From positions 1-64,000 of the forward strand of contig JAHJYW010000049.1 in NCBI GenBank assembly GCA_018827375.1: 64,000 bases of DNA, given 5' to 3'. A program made the translations under genes and the position numbers. The notes below the pieces were generated by a model that was not told where the DNA came from, searched no databases, and saw only the letters and a program-made list of their open reading frames with translations. This DNA is from Alphaproteobacteria bacterium. Its GTDB lineage: Bacteria > Pseudomonadota > Alphaproteobacteria > Caulobacterales > Hyphomonadaceae. Positions 7,932 through 16,078 of the stretch are shown piece by piece; position 1 is the stretch's first letter, and each line of letters opens with the position of its first letter.

Positions 7932-9677
7932 CTATTCGGCGCCGAGCGATTCCTTGCGGGCGGCTTCGAACTCATTGCCTGCATACCAGGTTGGCCAGTC
8001 TGTGGAGTCGGCAATGCCTTCGCCGACGGCATAGAGCGCCTGAATGTCCTCGGCAAAACCAGACAGATCCCAGTTGTCGGAATATTCGTCCATCGGCTTG
8101 TGGTAGCGTTCGGCTGTATAGGCTGCTGCAGCTGCCTTGCCGGCAGCGATTCCGCCTTCGAGCTTGTCTTCGCCGCCATCTGCGTAAAGCATCGGTACAC
8201 CGCGCTTGGCGAGCGAGATGTGGTCGGACCGGTAGAAGTAGCCTGCTTCCGGTTTGCCGTCCGGTTTGATGACCCGGTTATCCGCTTTCAGGATCTCCGC
8301 TAGACGATCTTCAAGTTCCGAAGCACCATAGCCGATGACGACCATGTCATGGGTACGGCCCACGGGCAGCGCACCGTCCATGTTGATGCCGGCGACGATC
8401 TTGTTGAGCGGAACTGTCGGGTTTTCGGCGAAATATTCCGAACCGAGCAGGCCGGACTCTTCAAGCGTGACCGAGACGAACAGCAGGGAGCGTTCATGTG
8501 GCTCTGCTGCAAAGGCTTCAGCCAGTTCAAGCAAGGCTGAGGCACCCGTCGCGTTGTCTACGGCGCCGTTATAGATCTGGTCTTCATAGAAGTCCTCACC
8601 GGGCGCGCCGGTTTTCTTGCCTGTCTTCTTGCCGAGATGGTCCCAATGCGCCGTGTAGAGCATGTATTCGTCCGGCGTCGTTGTGCCAGGCAGCACGCCG
8701 ACGACATTGCGGCTATCCAGTTTGTCGATGGTCTGGACGATCTCGCCGCTGGCTTTCATGCCTGTGAGTGGCACAGGTTTGAAGCCGCGCGTCTTTGCTG
8801 CTGTTTTCATGGCTTCAAAGTCGAGCCCGGCAGAGGCGAAAAGTTTCTCTGCCATGGCGCGGCTGATCCAGCCTTCCAATTCGGCACGGTCAGCGCCACC
8901 ATTCTCACGCACGAGATCAGATTGTGCGCCAGACCATGAGTTCTTCACGACATCCCAACCATAGGAGGCTGGTTCTGTTTCGTGAACGATAACAGCCGCA
9001 GTTGCGCCTTTGCGGGCCGCTTCTTCGAATTTGTATGTCCAGCGACCATAATAGGTCATGGACTTGCCCTTGAAGAGCTCAGCATCGCCGGTTGCGAAGC
9101 CGGGGTCATTGACGAGGATTAGAACTGTTTTGCCAGCATAGTCCTGATCACCATAGTCGTCCCAGCTATACTCGGGCGCATCGACGCCGTAGCCGACGAA
9201 GACAACATCAGTAGGCTCGAACGAAATCGTCGCCGAGTCCTGGTGCTTGGTCCAGATAACGGAATCCTCTTTCAGCACGGTCGGCATCTCGGTGCCATCC
9301 GGAGCAGTGAAGGTCAGGAAGGACTGATCCGGTTCAATGGTCTGATTGACCATGGCGACTTTCTGGAAATACGTGCCGTCATCACCGCCCGGTTTGAGAC
9401 CGACACGCTCCATTTCGGCGCCAATCCATGCGGCGGCTTCTTCGCCGATAGGTGTGCCGGGGCCGCGACCCTCGAACGTATCATCAGCCAGTGTTTTGGT
9501 GCGCTCAGCCAGATCGGCCGCCGTTATGGCTGCCGTCGTGTCTGAGGGCAGGGGCATAAGCAAAGTCTGGGCAGGCGGCGTTTCTGCAGCGGGCGCATCA
9601 ACTGGTGTGGCGTCCGGCTTCGGGCTGCCACATGCAGCGAGCGCCAGCAATGATGCGGCGAGTGCATAATGTTTCAT
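7932..9677 (-). CDS. M28-family zinc aminopeptidase, lipoprotein, with PA domain
   Basis: An exported metallopeptidase of 581 residues. The signal MKHYALAASLLALAACGS has its lipobox at Cys16, so it is probably anchored in the outer or inner membrane facing the periplasm. I chose the start at 9677 because a GGAGG Shine-Dalgarno precedes it; the longer frame to 9743 has no signal-peptide logic. A protease-associated (PA) insert lies at about 140-260 (VVFVGYGVDAPEYSWDDYGD). The M28 domain at about 330-560 shows the co-catalytic zinc ligands: His in YTAHWDHLG, Asp in VDNATGASALLEL, the catalytic Glu in TLEESGLLGSEYF, Asp in NMDGALPVG and His in YRSDHISLAKRG. It probably trims peptides for nutrition; specificity cannot be read from sequence. 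Confidence 0.92.
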   Translation of the reverse strand: MKHYALAASLLALAACGSPKPDATPVDAPAAETPPAQTLLMPLPSDTTAAITAADLAERTKTLADDTFEGRGPGTPIGEEAAAWIGAEMERVGLKPGGDDGTYFQKVAMVNQTIEPDQSFLTFTAPDGTEMPTVLKEDSVIWTKHQDSATISFEPTDVVFVGYGVDAPEYSWDDYGDQDYAGKTVLILVNDPGFATGDAELFKGKSMTYYGRWTYKFEEAARKGATAAVIVHETEPASYGWDVVKNSWSGAQSDLVRENGGADRAELEGWISRAMAEKLFASAGLDFEAMKTAAKTRGFKPVPLTGMKASGEIVQTIDKLDSRNVVGVLPGTTTPDEYMLYTAHWDHLGKKTGKKTGAPGEDFYEDQIYNGAVDNATGASALLELAEAFAAEPHERSLLFVSVTLEESGLLGSEYFAENPTVPLNKIVAGINMDGALPVGRTHDMVVIGYGASELEDRLAEILKADNRVIKPDGKPEAGYFYRSDHISLAKRGVPMLYADGGEDKLEGGIAAGKAAAAAYTAERYHKPMDEYSDNWDLSGFAEDIQALYAVGEGIADSTDWPTWYAGNEFEAARKESLGAE

Positions 9678-9775
9678 TTTTGTGTGCCCCTCCAATGGGC
9701 GTCTCATCTTGTTTGACAGAGGGTCTGACATGCGCCGCGTCATGCTTCAAGGCACGGCCATGCACCAGCCAACGT

Positions 9776-9808
9776 AAAAAGGCGGATTCCATTGCTGGAA
9801 CCCGCCTC
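9776..9808 (-). terminator. Rho-independent terminator after the Ala/Glu-rich lipoprotein gene
   Basis: On the minus strand GGCGGGTTCC, a six-base loop and GGAATCCGCC form a 10-bp stem with one G-U pair, followed by five T residues. It sits between the end of the lipoprotein gene (9833) and the start of the M28 peptidase gene (9677), so these two are probably separate transcripts. Confidence 0.85.
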
Positions 9809-9832
9809 TTAAAGGTCAAATGGACCTTGGAT

Positions 9833-10237
9833 CTATTCTTCGGCCGCTTCGGCAGCAACTTCAGCTTCTTCAGCGGCTTCCTCGGCCGCTTCTGCTGCGT
9901 CGTCAGCGGCGACAGCCGTTGCGACAGCGGCTGCATCGGCGGCGTCAACAGCGGCGTCTTCTGCCATTTCAGCAGCGGCGGCAGCAACTTCCGGGTCGCT
10001 TGTTGCTTCAGCGGTTTCTGCGGCAACTTCAGCTTCAACAGCTGCGCCCTGAGCGGCTTCAGCAGCAGGTGACGCTTCTTCCGACACATCGACTGCAGCA
10101 GCGGCTGCTTCTGCAGACACTTCGGCTGAAGCGGCATCAAGGCTTGCGGCGGCTGACGATTCGGCTGTGGTTGGCGTGGCACAGGCGGCCAGCATGGCCA
10201 TCGAGGCGGCAGCACCGGCGATTAGTTTGATGTTCAT
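9833..10237 (-). CDS. Ala/Glu-rich low-complexity lipoprotein, function unknown
   Basis: A 134-residue ORF with a bacterial lipoprotein signal (MNIKLIAGAAASMAMLAAC, Cys19). The mature part is almost entirely Ala, Glu, Asp, Val and Ser, with no aromatic residue at all; AAEAAEEAAEEAEVAAEAAE near the C-terminus shows the pattern. It is probably one long acidic helix, or disordered. A coding origin is supported by the signal peptide, the downstream terminator, and an upstream spacer that leaves room for a promoter. The repetitive GCC/GAA codons mean other frames are also open and encode Gln/Leu- or Arg-rich nonsense. The function is not recognisable; a periplasmic spacer or envelope-tether role is only a guess. 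Confidence 0.75.
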   Translation of the reverse strand: MNIKLIAGAAASMAMLAACATPTTAESSAAASLDAASAEVSAEAAAAAVDVSEEASPAAEAAQGAAVEAEVAAETAEATSDPEVAAAAAEMAEDAAVDAADAAAVATAVAADDAAEAAEEAAEEAEVAAEAAEE

Positions 10238-10332
10238 TTATTCACCCTCACTTTGACTTTATTGACTTCTCTATGGCGACCCCTTTTCCGGGATTTCGCC
10301 TGTCTGGGGCGTCTCAATCAAATGTGGCGATT

Positions 10333-11229
10333 TCAGGGCAGGGGTATCCATTCCGCGTCGTCACCCGGCACAAGCGGAAAGCGGCTTGTGCCGTGTGATC
10401 TTGTCGATTCTTCCCAGTCCTGCTTGGCTTTTTCGATCTTGTCCGTATCCGATGCGACGAAATTCCATTCGATCTTGCGCGAGCCATCCATTGTGGCGCC
10501 GCCACAAATGACCGCCTTCGTACCGGGCAGAAATTCGACAGCCACATCTTCGCCTGGTGCGATGACGAGCATGTGTCCTTCCTCGGCAGTTTCATCGTCT
10601 ATGCGGGCACTTCCGGTCACAATGTAGAGTGCGCGTTCTTCCGCCAGGTTTGCAGGTAGAATCATATTTGTGCCTTCGGCAGCTTCGATCGCGACGTAAA
10701 GAATGTCCCAGGGAAATGTTACGGGAGAGGCATGGCCCCATGCCTCTCCAGCCAGCACACGGATATCTGCGCCATTCTGCTGGAAAGTTGGTAGCGTATC
10801 GGCGGCGTGGTGGGAGAATGCCGGCGCACAATCTTCGTCCGTGATGGGGAGGGCTACCCAGGTCTGCAGACCATGCATGCGTTGGCCATTTGCGCGCTCT
10901 GGCGCTGGCGTACGCTCCGAGTGAACGATGCCGTGCCCGGCAGTCATCCAGTTCACAGCGCCCGGGCGGATTACGATATCTGTGCCGAGGCTGTCCTGAT
11001 GACGAATGGCGCCTTCGAATAGATAGGTCACTGTGGAAAGTCCGATATGCGGATGCGGCCGTACGTCGAGTCCCTCACCGGGCGCATAATCAACCGGACC
11101 AAAATGATCGAAGAAGATGAAGGGACCGACCATTTTCTGCGCATGAAAGGGCAGCACTCGCCGCACGCGAAATCCGCCACCCAGATCCTTGGCCCGCGGA
11201 TCGATTGTTCTGACAATTGCATTCGTCAT
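10333..11229 (-). CDS. Pirin family protein
   Basis: A bicupin of 298 residues. The N-terminal pirin domain has the metal site clearly preserved: RPHPHIGLSTVTYL gives His59 and His61, and GIVHSERTP gives His103 and Glu105, matching the three His and one Glu that hold Fe in characterised pirins. The C-terminal cupin starts near residue 160. Bacterial pirins include quercetin dioxygenases and proteins that bind metabolic enzymes; which applies here cannot be told. It lies between the acyltransferase-3 gene and the Ala/Glu-rich lipoprotein gene on the same strand, with 95-99 bp gaps, so it may be transcribed alone. Confidence 0.92.
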   Translation of the reverse strand: MTNAIVRTIDPRAKDLGGGFRVRRVLPFHAQKMVGPFIFFDHFGPVDYAPGEGLDVRPHPHIGLSTVTYLFEGAIRHQDSLGTDIVIRPGAVNWMTAGHGIVHSERTPAPERANGQRMHGLQTWVALPITDEDCAPAFSHHAADTLPTFQQNGADIRVLAGEAWGHASPVTFPWDILYVAIEAAEGTNMILPANLAEERALYIVTGSARIDDETAEEGHMLVIAPGEDVAVEFLPGTKAVICGGATMDGSRKIEWNFVASDTDKIEKAKQDWEESTRSHGTSRFPLVPGDDAEWIPLP

Positions 11230-11265
11230 GTGCGTTTAGCCTTCTTCTGGAAACATAAAAGCCAT

Positions 11266-11284
11266 CCCCGATATTCCTTCGGGG
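11266..11284 (-). terminator. Weak hairpin between acyltransferase and pirin genes
   Basis: CCCCGA and TCGGGG form a 6-bp stem with a seven-base loop. On the minus strand the run ATGGCTTTTATG follows. It could end the acyltransferase transcript, but the stem is short and the T run is displaced, so the call is tentative. Confidence 0.3.
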
Positions 11285-11328
11285 CGCGTCAATCATATCC
11301 TAGAATATAAACAACGTAAGACCGCAGT

Positions 11329-12405
11329 CTAAGGGCGAACGGGCGTTCGACTGGCAGGTCTTCGGCGTAACCAACTCCGAACCGGTTCGTCGAAATAGCG
11401 GACGACTAGATATGAAGCGACGAGTGTCGCGGCGGTCGTCGCAAGTCCCAGCAGCGGGCGACCTGTCGCGAGGTTTGCATCGAATACCTGTTTGTAGATT
11501 GCCGAAGCGAACAAGAACATTGGGCCGTGAACCAGATATATTGGGTAGGACAGGTCTGCACTCATGGTGTAGGCAGGCTTTAAAAATGCGCCTGCCTCAA
11601 GTGAGCTGCCCATCCTGACCAGCACTGGAAAAGCGATCGCTACACAGAATAGGTCGTAGAAAGGCCGCGCGACTGTTGCCATCGGCAGCGCGAGAAGGAT
11701 TAAGCTGACAAACAACAGCAGGACCGAATAAGCAGAAGAGATCCGTGAGATTTGATCCCGCAGCCTCCACAAGAGAACGCCAAGCGAGAAAGAGAACATG
11801 ACTCGCGCTGCGCCGCCCGCTAAGGATTTTTGTGTCATGCCGACGTCCAGAGACCCGAAATGGAATGCGGAAAGTATTATCCCGACTGCACCGAAAACGA
11901 CGATCGCCCCAAGCACGCGGTTGGACATCCGCTTGATGAGTAAAGCGTATACGAAATTCGCAATCAACTCGAAAAACAATGACCATGCAGCGGGATTGAA
12001 CGGATAAAGATTCTCATGCCCTTCCGAAAATGTCGGCAGGAACAAGGATCCAGAAAGAAGATTGGCAAAGGAAATGCCAATAGGATCTTCCGGGACCAGA
12101 AATATCTTTAAGAAAAAGTAGCTGACTCCCACTAAGCTGGTAAGTGCGTAAAGTGGATACAATCTAACAAGTCGAAGCCAAGCGAAATGCTTGAACGTCA
12201 TACCGCCATGCAAGCGCTGGTCATAGGCATGGGCGATGACGAAGCCGCTGAGGATAAAAAACAGATCGACGGCAAGGTAAGCGCTAGGCAGGAGTAGTGT
12301 ATCTCCCACGAACAGGCCACTGTAATGATAAAGCATCACAGTTACAGCTGCGACACCGCGTAGGCCATTTAGTGTGACATATTCTCTGCGGGCATCATGA
12401 TTCAT
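11329..12405 (-). CDS. Acyltransferase 3 (OafA/YrhL-like) membrane protein
   Basis: An integral membrane O-acyltransferase of 358 residues with about ten hydrophobic helices. The family N-terminus is clear: LNGLRGVAAVTVMLYHYSGL in helix 1 carries the catalytic-type His, LAVDLFFILSGFVIAHAY lies in helix 2, and LRLVRLYPLYALTSLVG contains the RxxRxYP-like loop. These enzymes acylate sugars of O-antigen, exopolysaccharide or other envelope glycans, or small metabolites. The acceptor cannot be read from sequence, and no glycan genes surround it. The tail RSWLRRRPASRTPVRP is basic and probably cytosolic. It is oriented away from the hydrolase gene across a 342-bp interval. Confidence 0.9.
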   Translation of the reverse strand: MNHDARREYVTLNGLRGVAAVTVMLYHYSGLFVGDTLLLPSAYLAVDLFFILSGFVIAHAYDQRLHGGMTFKHFAWLRLVRLYPLYALTSLVGVSYFFLKIFLVPEDPIGISFANLLSGSLFLPTFSEGHENLYPFNPAAWSLFFELIANFVYALLIKRMSNRVLGAIVVFGAVGIILSAFHFGSLDVGMTQKSLAGGAARVMFSFSLGVLLWRLRDQISRISSAYSVLLLFVSLILLALPMATVARPFYDLFCVAIAFPVLVRMGSSLEAGAFLKPAYTMSADLSYPIYLVHGPMFLFASAIYKQVFDANLATGRPLLGLATTAATLVASYLVVRYFDEPVRSWLRRRPASRTPVRP

Positions 12406-12747
12406 ATGCGATCACTTGCCCTTTCAGGACGTCCATTCAAATGGCGTTCCTTACGATTCGGGCATGAATGTTTACTTAAAGTGCAGGGCATAAAGGCAAA
12501 GTCATTGATTAAGGAGGGGGGGCCGGTTGCCAGAAGTATGCAATTTCTGTGCAAATCCCCTCTTTCTCAAAGTCGTATGAAAATTTTCCGTCTCATTGCG
12601 CTTAAGTTTGATGAAACGGTCAATTGGGCACGCTGACAAACTGGACAGCACTCATGTTCAGAAATAGCAATCCCGGATTGCCTGCAAGGAGGGGCACAAG
12701 GGTGAGCATGCGATCACCAGGTACTGCGATGGTTGGAGACATGCCGC
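12406..12747. other. 342-bp divergent intergenic region
   Basis: This lies between the divergent acyltransferase and hydrolase-lipoprotein genes, so it should hold both promoters. I could not assign a -10/-35 pair. It contains a G-run (AAGGAGGGGGGG near 12510) and a strong Shine-Dalgarno-like AAGGAGG at 12686-12692. A 79-codon open frame starting at 12397 has no ribosome-binding site or recognisable composition and is not called. Confidence 0.5.
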
Positions 12748-12755
12748 ATGGTTAA
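12702..12755 (+). CDS. Possible 17-codon leader ORF overlapping the hydrolase start
   Basis: GTG AGC ATG begins nine bases after the best Shine-Dalgarno in this interval (AAGGAGG, 12686-12692). The frame reads VSMRSPGTAMVGDMPHG and then TAA at 12753-12755. It overlaps the likely hydrolase start (12748) in another frame, so ribosomes ending here could restart on the hydrolase ORF. It may equally be a chance frame. Confidence 0.25.
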   Translation: MSMRSPGTAMVGDMPHG

Positions 12756-13806
12756 GGCGCAATGCACGGTTATGGACCGACGTGCCTCCCGAGCTTCGAC
12801 ACGCCGTGCGGGCGGCCTTGGCATCGTGACACTCCTGCTTGCGAGCCTGATGGTCGCAAGTTGCACCTATCCCGTTACACAGGGAACTCTATCGACGTCG
12901 GAAGCGGTTGGACCTCATTTCGAAACAGAAAATCAGGTCTTTGTCGCGGCTGATGGTGCGCGCCTGGGGCTGACGGTCTGGCCAGCCACAGGCGTAGATG
13001 AACGGGAATATGTTGTCGTGGGCGTGCATGGCATGAACGATTATGCCAACGCTTTCCATATGGCTGCGCCCTATTGGGCCGCGCATGGCGTGACGACTTA
13101 CGCTTACGATCAGCGTGGCTTCGGGCGGTCACCGGGTCGTGGCATCTGGCCAGAAGAGGAGCTGATGCGCGAAGATTTGCGTACGGCCGTCGATGTGGCG
13201 CGTGCACGGCACCCGAAGGCCATCATCACGGTGGTGGGTATATCGATGGGTGGTTCCGTGGCGCTTAGCGCGTTTGGATCTGATCGCCCGCCCGCGGCTG
13301 ACCGTTTGATTGCCTCAGGACCTGGACTGCGCGGCTGGGGCGCCATCAACCCGCTCTACAAGGCAAGCCTCTGGTCTTCGACCCATATGCGGCCCAGTTG
13401 GATTGTGCGCCCACCGCGTGGCCTCGTGAAAATAGCGCCATCGGATAATGTCGAGATGTTGCGTCGGACATGGGCCGATCCGCTCATGATGCCGGAAAAC
13501 AGGATTGATCAGGTCTATGGTGTTGTCAGCCTGATGGAGACTGCACACAGACGTGTCGCGGCTTTGACTCCCGATGTGCCGACTTTGGTTTCCTACGGGG
13601 CCAATGATCTGGTGATCACGCCGCCTGGAGTGAAACGCACGGCGAAGAAAATGCCTGCCAGTGTTCACACTGTATATTATCCGAAAGGATACCATATGCT
13701 TATGCGTGACCTTCAGGCCGAGACGGTGCATGCCGACTACCTCGCCTTCATGAAGAATCCGGCGACATCCCTCCCGAGCGGGTCGCCGGACTGGCCATGG
13801 AGCTGA
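12748..13806 (+). CDS. Alpha/beta hydrolase lipoprotein (monoacylglycerol lipase/S33-like)
   Basis: A serine hydrolase with a membrane anchor. From the ATG at 12748 it has an Arg-rich n-region, a hydrophobic core (GLGIVTLLLASLMVASC) and a lipobox at Cys39, so it should be a periplasm-facing lipoprotein. The catalytic core is VVGVHGMNDYANAF (oxyanion loop), YDQRGFGRSPGRG, nucleophile Ser166 in VVGISMGGSVAL, the acid in SYGANDLVITPP and the His in PKGYHMLMRD. This pattern matches monoglyceride lipase/lysophospholipase-like Hydrolase_4 members, so an ester of a lipid is the probable substrate. The start is uncertain: TTG 12733, ATG 12748 and ATG 12772 are in frame. GGAG at 12735-12738 favours 12748. 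Confidence 0.87.
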   Translation: MVKAQCTVMDRRASRASTRRAGGLGIVTLLLASLMVASCTYPVTQGTLSTSEAVGPHFETENQVFVAADGARLGLTVWPATGVDEREYVVVGVHGMNDYANAFHMAAPYWAAHGVTTYAYDQRGFGRSPGRGIWPEEELMREDLRTAVDVARARHPKAIITVVGISMGGSVALSAFGSDRPPAADRLIASGPGLRGWGAINPLYKASLWSSTHMRPSWIVRPPRGLVKIAPSDNVEMLRRTWADPLMMPENRIDQVYGVVSLMETAHRRVAALTPDVPTLVSYGANDLVITPPGVKRTAKKMPASVHTVYYPKGYHMLMRDLQAETVHADYLAFMKNPATSLPSGSPDWPWS

Positions 13807-13867
13807 ACCGGGCATTCCACAGCCCAAAGCCCCTTGCGGTCAGTCACGCGTGGACAAATATAAGGTG

Positions 13868-13887
13868 TTCTGCCAGTTCTGGCAGAA
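13868..13887. promoter_or_regulatory. Perfect 20-bp palindrome upstream of clpP (LuxR-box-like)
   Basis: TTCTGCCAG, two bases, then CTGGCAGAA form a perfect 9+2+9 inverted repeat, centred 47 bp before the clpP ATG. The 16-base core CTGCCAGTTCTGGCAG matches, as far as I recall it, the CT-N12-AG las/lux-box type bound by LuxR-family regulators. The two-base loop makes an RNA terminator unlikely. It is a candidate operator for clpP. Confidence 0.55.
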
Positions 13888-13924
13888 TAGAGATTCCAGA
13901 TAGCCAGCCCCGAGGCGATATTTC

Positions 13925-14548
13925 ATGACGAGTTCTTACCAGACTGCCCTCAACCTTGTTCCCATGGTGGTGGAGCAGACCAGCCGCGGGGAGCGGGCCT
14001 TTGATATCTTCTCACGCCTGCTGAAGGAACGAATCATCTTCGTGACGGGCGGGATTGATGACGGAATGGCGGCGCTGATTACCTCGCAGCTGCTGTTTCT
14101 CGAGTCGGAAAACCCGAAAAAAGACGTCGCGATGTATATCAACAGCCCGGGCGGATACGTTACCTCGGGCCTCGCGATCTATGATACGATGCAATATATC
14201 CGTTGCCCGATTTCGACTGTGTGCTTTGGCCAGGCGGCCAGCATGGGCTCCCTGTTGCTCGCCGCTGGCGAAAAAGGCATGCGCACATGCCTGCCAAACG
14301 CACGCGTCATGCTGCACCAGCCATCGGGCGGATACTCAGGTGTTGCTACAGATATCGAGCGTCACGCGCAGGATATCATCGACCTCAAAAAGCGGCTCAA
14401 CAATATCTACGTGAAGCATACGGGTCAGGAATACGACGTGATCGAGCGCAAGCTCGACCGGGATACGTTCCTTACGGCCGAAGAGGCCGTCGAGTTTGGC
14501 ATTGTCGACAAGGTGTTTGAGCGCCGCGACAGTGAGGACGAAAAATAG
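13925..14548 (+). CDS. clpP: ATP-dependent Clp protease proteolytic subunit
   Basis: The tetradecameric serine protease that degrades substrates unfolded by ClpX or ClpA in the cytosol. All 207 residues fit the family. The triad is Ser106 ([12 protein letters not shown]), His131 (VMLHQPSGG) and Asp180 ([12 protein letters not shown]). [20 protein letters not shown] is the conserved handle/oxyanion region. The N-terminus before [18 protein letters not shown] is short, as expected for a self-processed propeptide. It is followed 128 bp later by clpX on the same strand, the usual pairing. A perfect palindrome lies just upstream. Confidence 0.97.
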   Translation: MTSSYQTALNLVPMVVEQTSRGERAFDIFSRLLKERIIFVTGGIDDGMAALITSQLLFLESENPKKDVAMYINSPGGYVTSGLAIYDTMQYIRCPISTVCFGQAASMGSLLLAAGEKGMRTCLPNARVMLHQPSGGYSGVATDIERHAQDIIDLKKRLNNIYVKHTGQEYDVIERKLDRDTFLTAEEAVEFGIVDKVFERRDSEDEK

Positions 14549-14676
14549 GCCCTCGGGCCATCCACGAATTACGGCCCGCCTCTTGCAGGGTGGGCCATGA
14601 CCCTTATTGTCATATTAAGAAACCGGGTGAGGGCGCTTAAAGGCCCCGTTAAACCTTACCCGGCATTGAGGACGGC

Positions 14677-15939
14677 ATGACCAAGCAAAACGGCTCAGGC
14701 GATTCAAAGAATACGCTCTACTGTTCTTTCTGCGGAAAGAGCCAGCATGAAGTTAAGAAACTTATTGCTGGACCTACGGTGTTCATCTGCGACGAATGCG
14801 TCGAACTGTGCATGGACATCATCCGCGAGGAAAACAAAACAGCGATGGTGCGCTCCCGCGAGGGCGTTCCGACACCTCAGGAAATCTGCGACGTGCTGGA
14901 TGACTATGTCATCGGGCAGCGCCACGCCAAGCGCATCTTGTCTGTCGCGGTTCACAACCATTACAAGCGCCTTTCGCACGCTGGCAAAGCGGATGGGGTT
15001 GAGCTTTCTAAATCCAACATCCTGCTCGTCGGCCCGACCGGTTGCGGCAAGACCTTGCTGGCCCAGACGCTTGCACGAATTCTGGATGTGCCGTTCACAA
15101 TGGCAGATGCCACGACGCTGACCGAAGCCGGTTACGTTGGCGAGGATGTTGAGAACATTGTCCTGAAGCTGCTTCAGTCTGCCGACTACAATGTCGAGCG
15201 GGCCCAGCGCGGCATCGTTTATATCGATGAAATCGACAAAATTTCGCGCAAGTCCGACAATCCGTCCATCACACGGGACGTGTCTGGCGAAGGCGTGCAG
15301 CAAGCCTTGCTGAAGATCATGGAAGGGACAGTCGCCGCTGTGCCGCCGCAAGGGGGGCGCAAGCACCCGCAGCAGGAATTCCTGCAGGTCGACACGACGA
15401 ACATCCTTTTCATCGTTGGCGGCGCCTTTGCCGGTCTCGACAAGATCATTTCCTCGCGCGGTGACAATGCCTCGATTGGCTTTGGTGCGGCGCTGAAGGA
15501 TCCTGAAGCGCGCGGTGTCGGTGAAATCCTGCGCAGCACCGAGCCGGAAGACCTCCAGCGCTTTGGCCTTATCCCGGAATTCATCGGGCGCCTTCCGGTC
15601 ATTGCGACCCTGGAAGATCTTGATGAGAAAGCGCTGATCGAAATCCTGACCCAGCCTAAGAACGCTCTCCTCAAGCAGTATCAAAAGCTGTTCGACATGG
15701 AGAATGTCTCGCTGACCTTCACGCCGGAGGCCCTGACGAGTGTTGCACGCCGGGCGATCGGCCGGAAAACAGGCGCGCGCGGCCTGCGTTCGATCATGGA
15801 GTCCATACTTCTGGACACAATGTTCGAGTTGCCGAACCTGCGCGGTGTCGAGGAAGTCGTAATCAATGGCGAAGTGGTCGAAGGCAATGCCGAGCCGCTT
15901 TACGTCCATGCCAAGAAGAGTCAGCCAGAAGCTGGCTGA
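14677..15939 (+). CDS. clpX: ATP-dependent Clp protease ATP-binding subunit ClpX
   Basis: The hexameric AAA+ unfoldase partner of ClpP; 420 residues, standard length. The N-terminal zinc-binding domain has Cys16, Cys19, Cys38 and Cys41 (CSFC and CDEC pairs). Walker A is GPTGCGKT (119-126), Walker B is [10 protein letters not shown] near 180-189, and the substrate-gripping pore loop GYVG is at 152-155. The RKH loop (GGRKHPQ) and the ClpP-docking IGF loop ([10 protein letters not shown]) are intact, so it can pair with the upstream ClpP. A strong terminator follows at 15964. Confidence 0.98.
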   Translation: MTKQNGSGDSKNTLYCSFCGKSQHEVKKLIAGPTVFICDECVELCMDIIREENKTAMVRSREGVPTPQEICDVLDDYVIGQRHAKRILSVAVHNHYKRLSHAGKADGVELSKSNILLVGPTGCGKTLLAQTLARILDVPFTMADATTLTEAGYVGEDVENIVLKLLQSADYNVERAQRGIVYIDEIDKISRKSDNPSITRDVSGEGVQQALLKIMEGTVAAVPPQGGRKHPQQEFLQVDTTNILFIVGGAFAGLDKIISSRGDNASIGFGAALKDPEARGVGEILRSTEPEDLQRFGLIPEFIGRLPVIATLEDLDEKALIEILTQPKNALLKQYQKLFDMENVSLTFTPEALTSVARRAIGRKTGARGLRSIMESILLDTMFELPNLRGVEEVVINGEVVEGNAEPLYVHAKKSQPEAG

Positions 15940-15963
15940 CACCAGATTACATGAGAATTTAGA

Positions 15964-15995
15964 AAAGCCCGGACCAATGGTCCGGGCTTTTTTTT
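15964..15995 (+). terminator. Strong rho-independent terminator after clpX
   Basis: AAAGCCCGGACC, loop AAT, GGTCCGGGCTTT: a perfect 12-bp stem, with a T run through 15995. It closes the clpX transcript. Confidence 0.95.
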
Positions 15996-16021
15996 GCGGC
16001 ATCGGTCTTCACATCCGCAGA

Positions 16022-16053
16022 TAAAGAAAGGCCGGCATCCTAAGATGCCGGCC
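16022..16053 (-). terminator. Rho-independent terminator after glnA
   Basis: On the minus strand GGCCGGCATC, loop TTAG, GATGCCGGCC: a perfect 10-bp stem, followed by TTTCTTTAT. It ends the convergent glnB-glnA transcript, so each side of this convergent junction has its own terminator. Confidence 0.9.
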
Positions 16054-16078
16054 CGAGTAGTTAAGAGGGATCAAGCTC

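Noticed and set aside
7847-8200. Upstream extension of rlmJ to 8200
   Set aside because: The extra 118 residues lie antisense to the M28 gene and have no RlmJ similarity; the conserved protein starts at MLSYQHGYH.
12397-12636. 79-codon plus-strand ORF upstream of the hydrolase gene
   Set aside because: No ribosome-binding site, no domain, and it begins inside the 5' end of the acyltransferase gene.
14637-14652. CtrA-like TTAA repeat before clpX
   Set aside because: The spacing is eight bases (TTAA-N8-TTAA), not the seven required for the CtrA consensus.
14704-16002. 432-codon minus-strand ORF opposite clpX
   Set aside because: Pure antisense shadow of clpX; the sense strand has every ClpX motif, while this frame shows no domain and runs through the clpX terminator.
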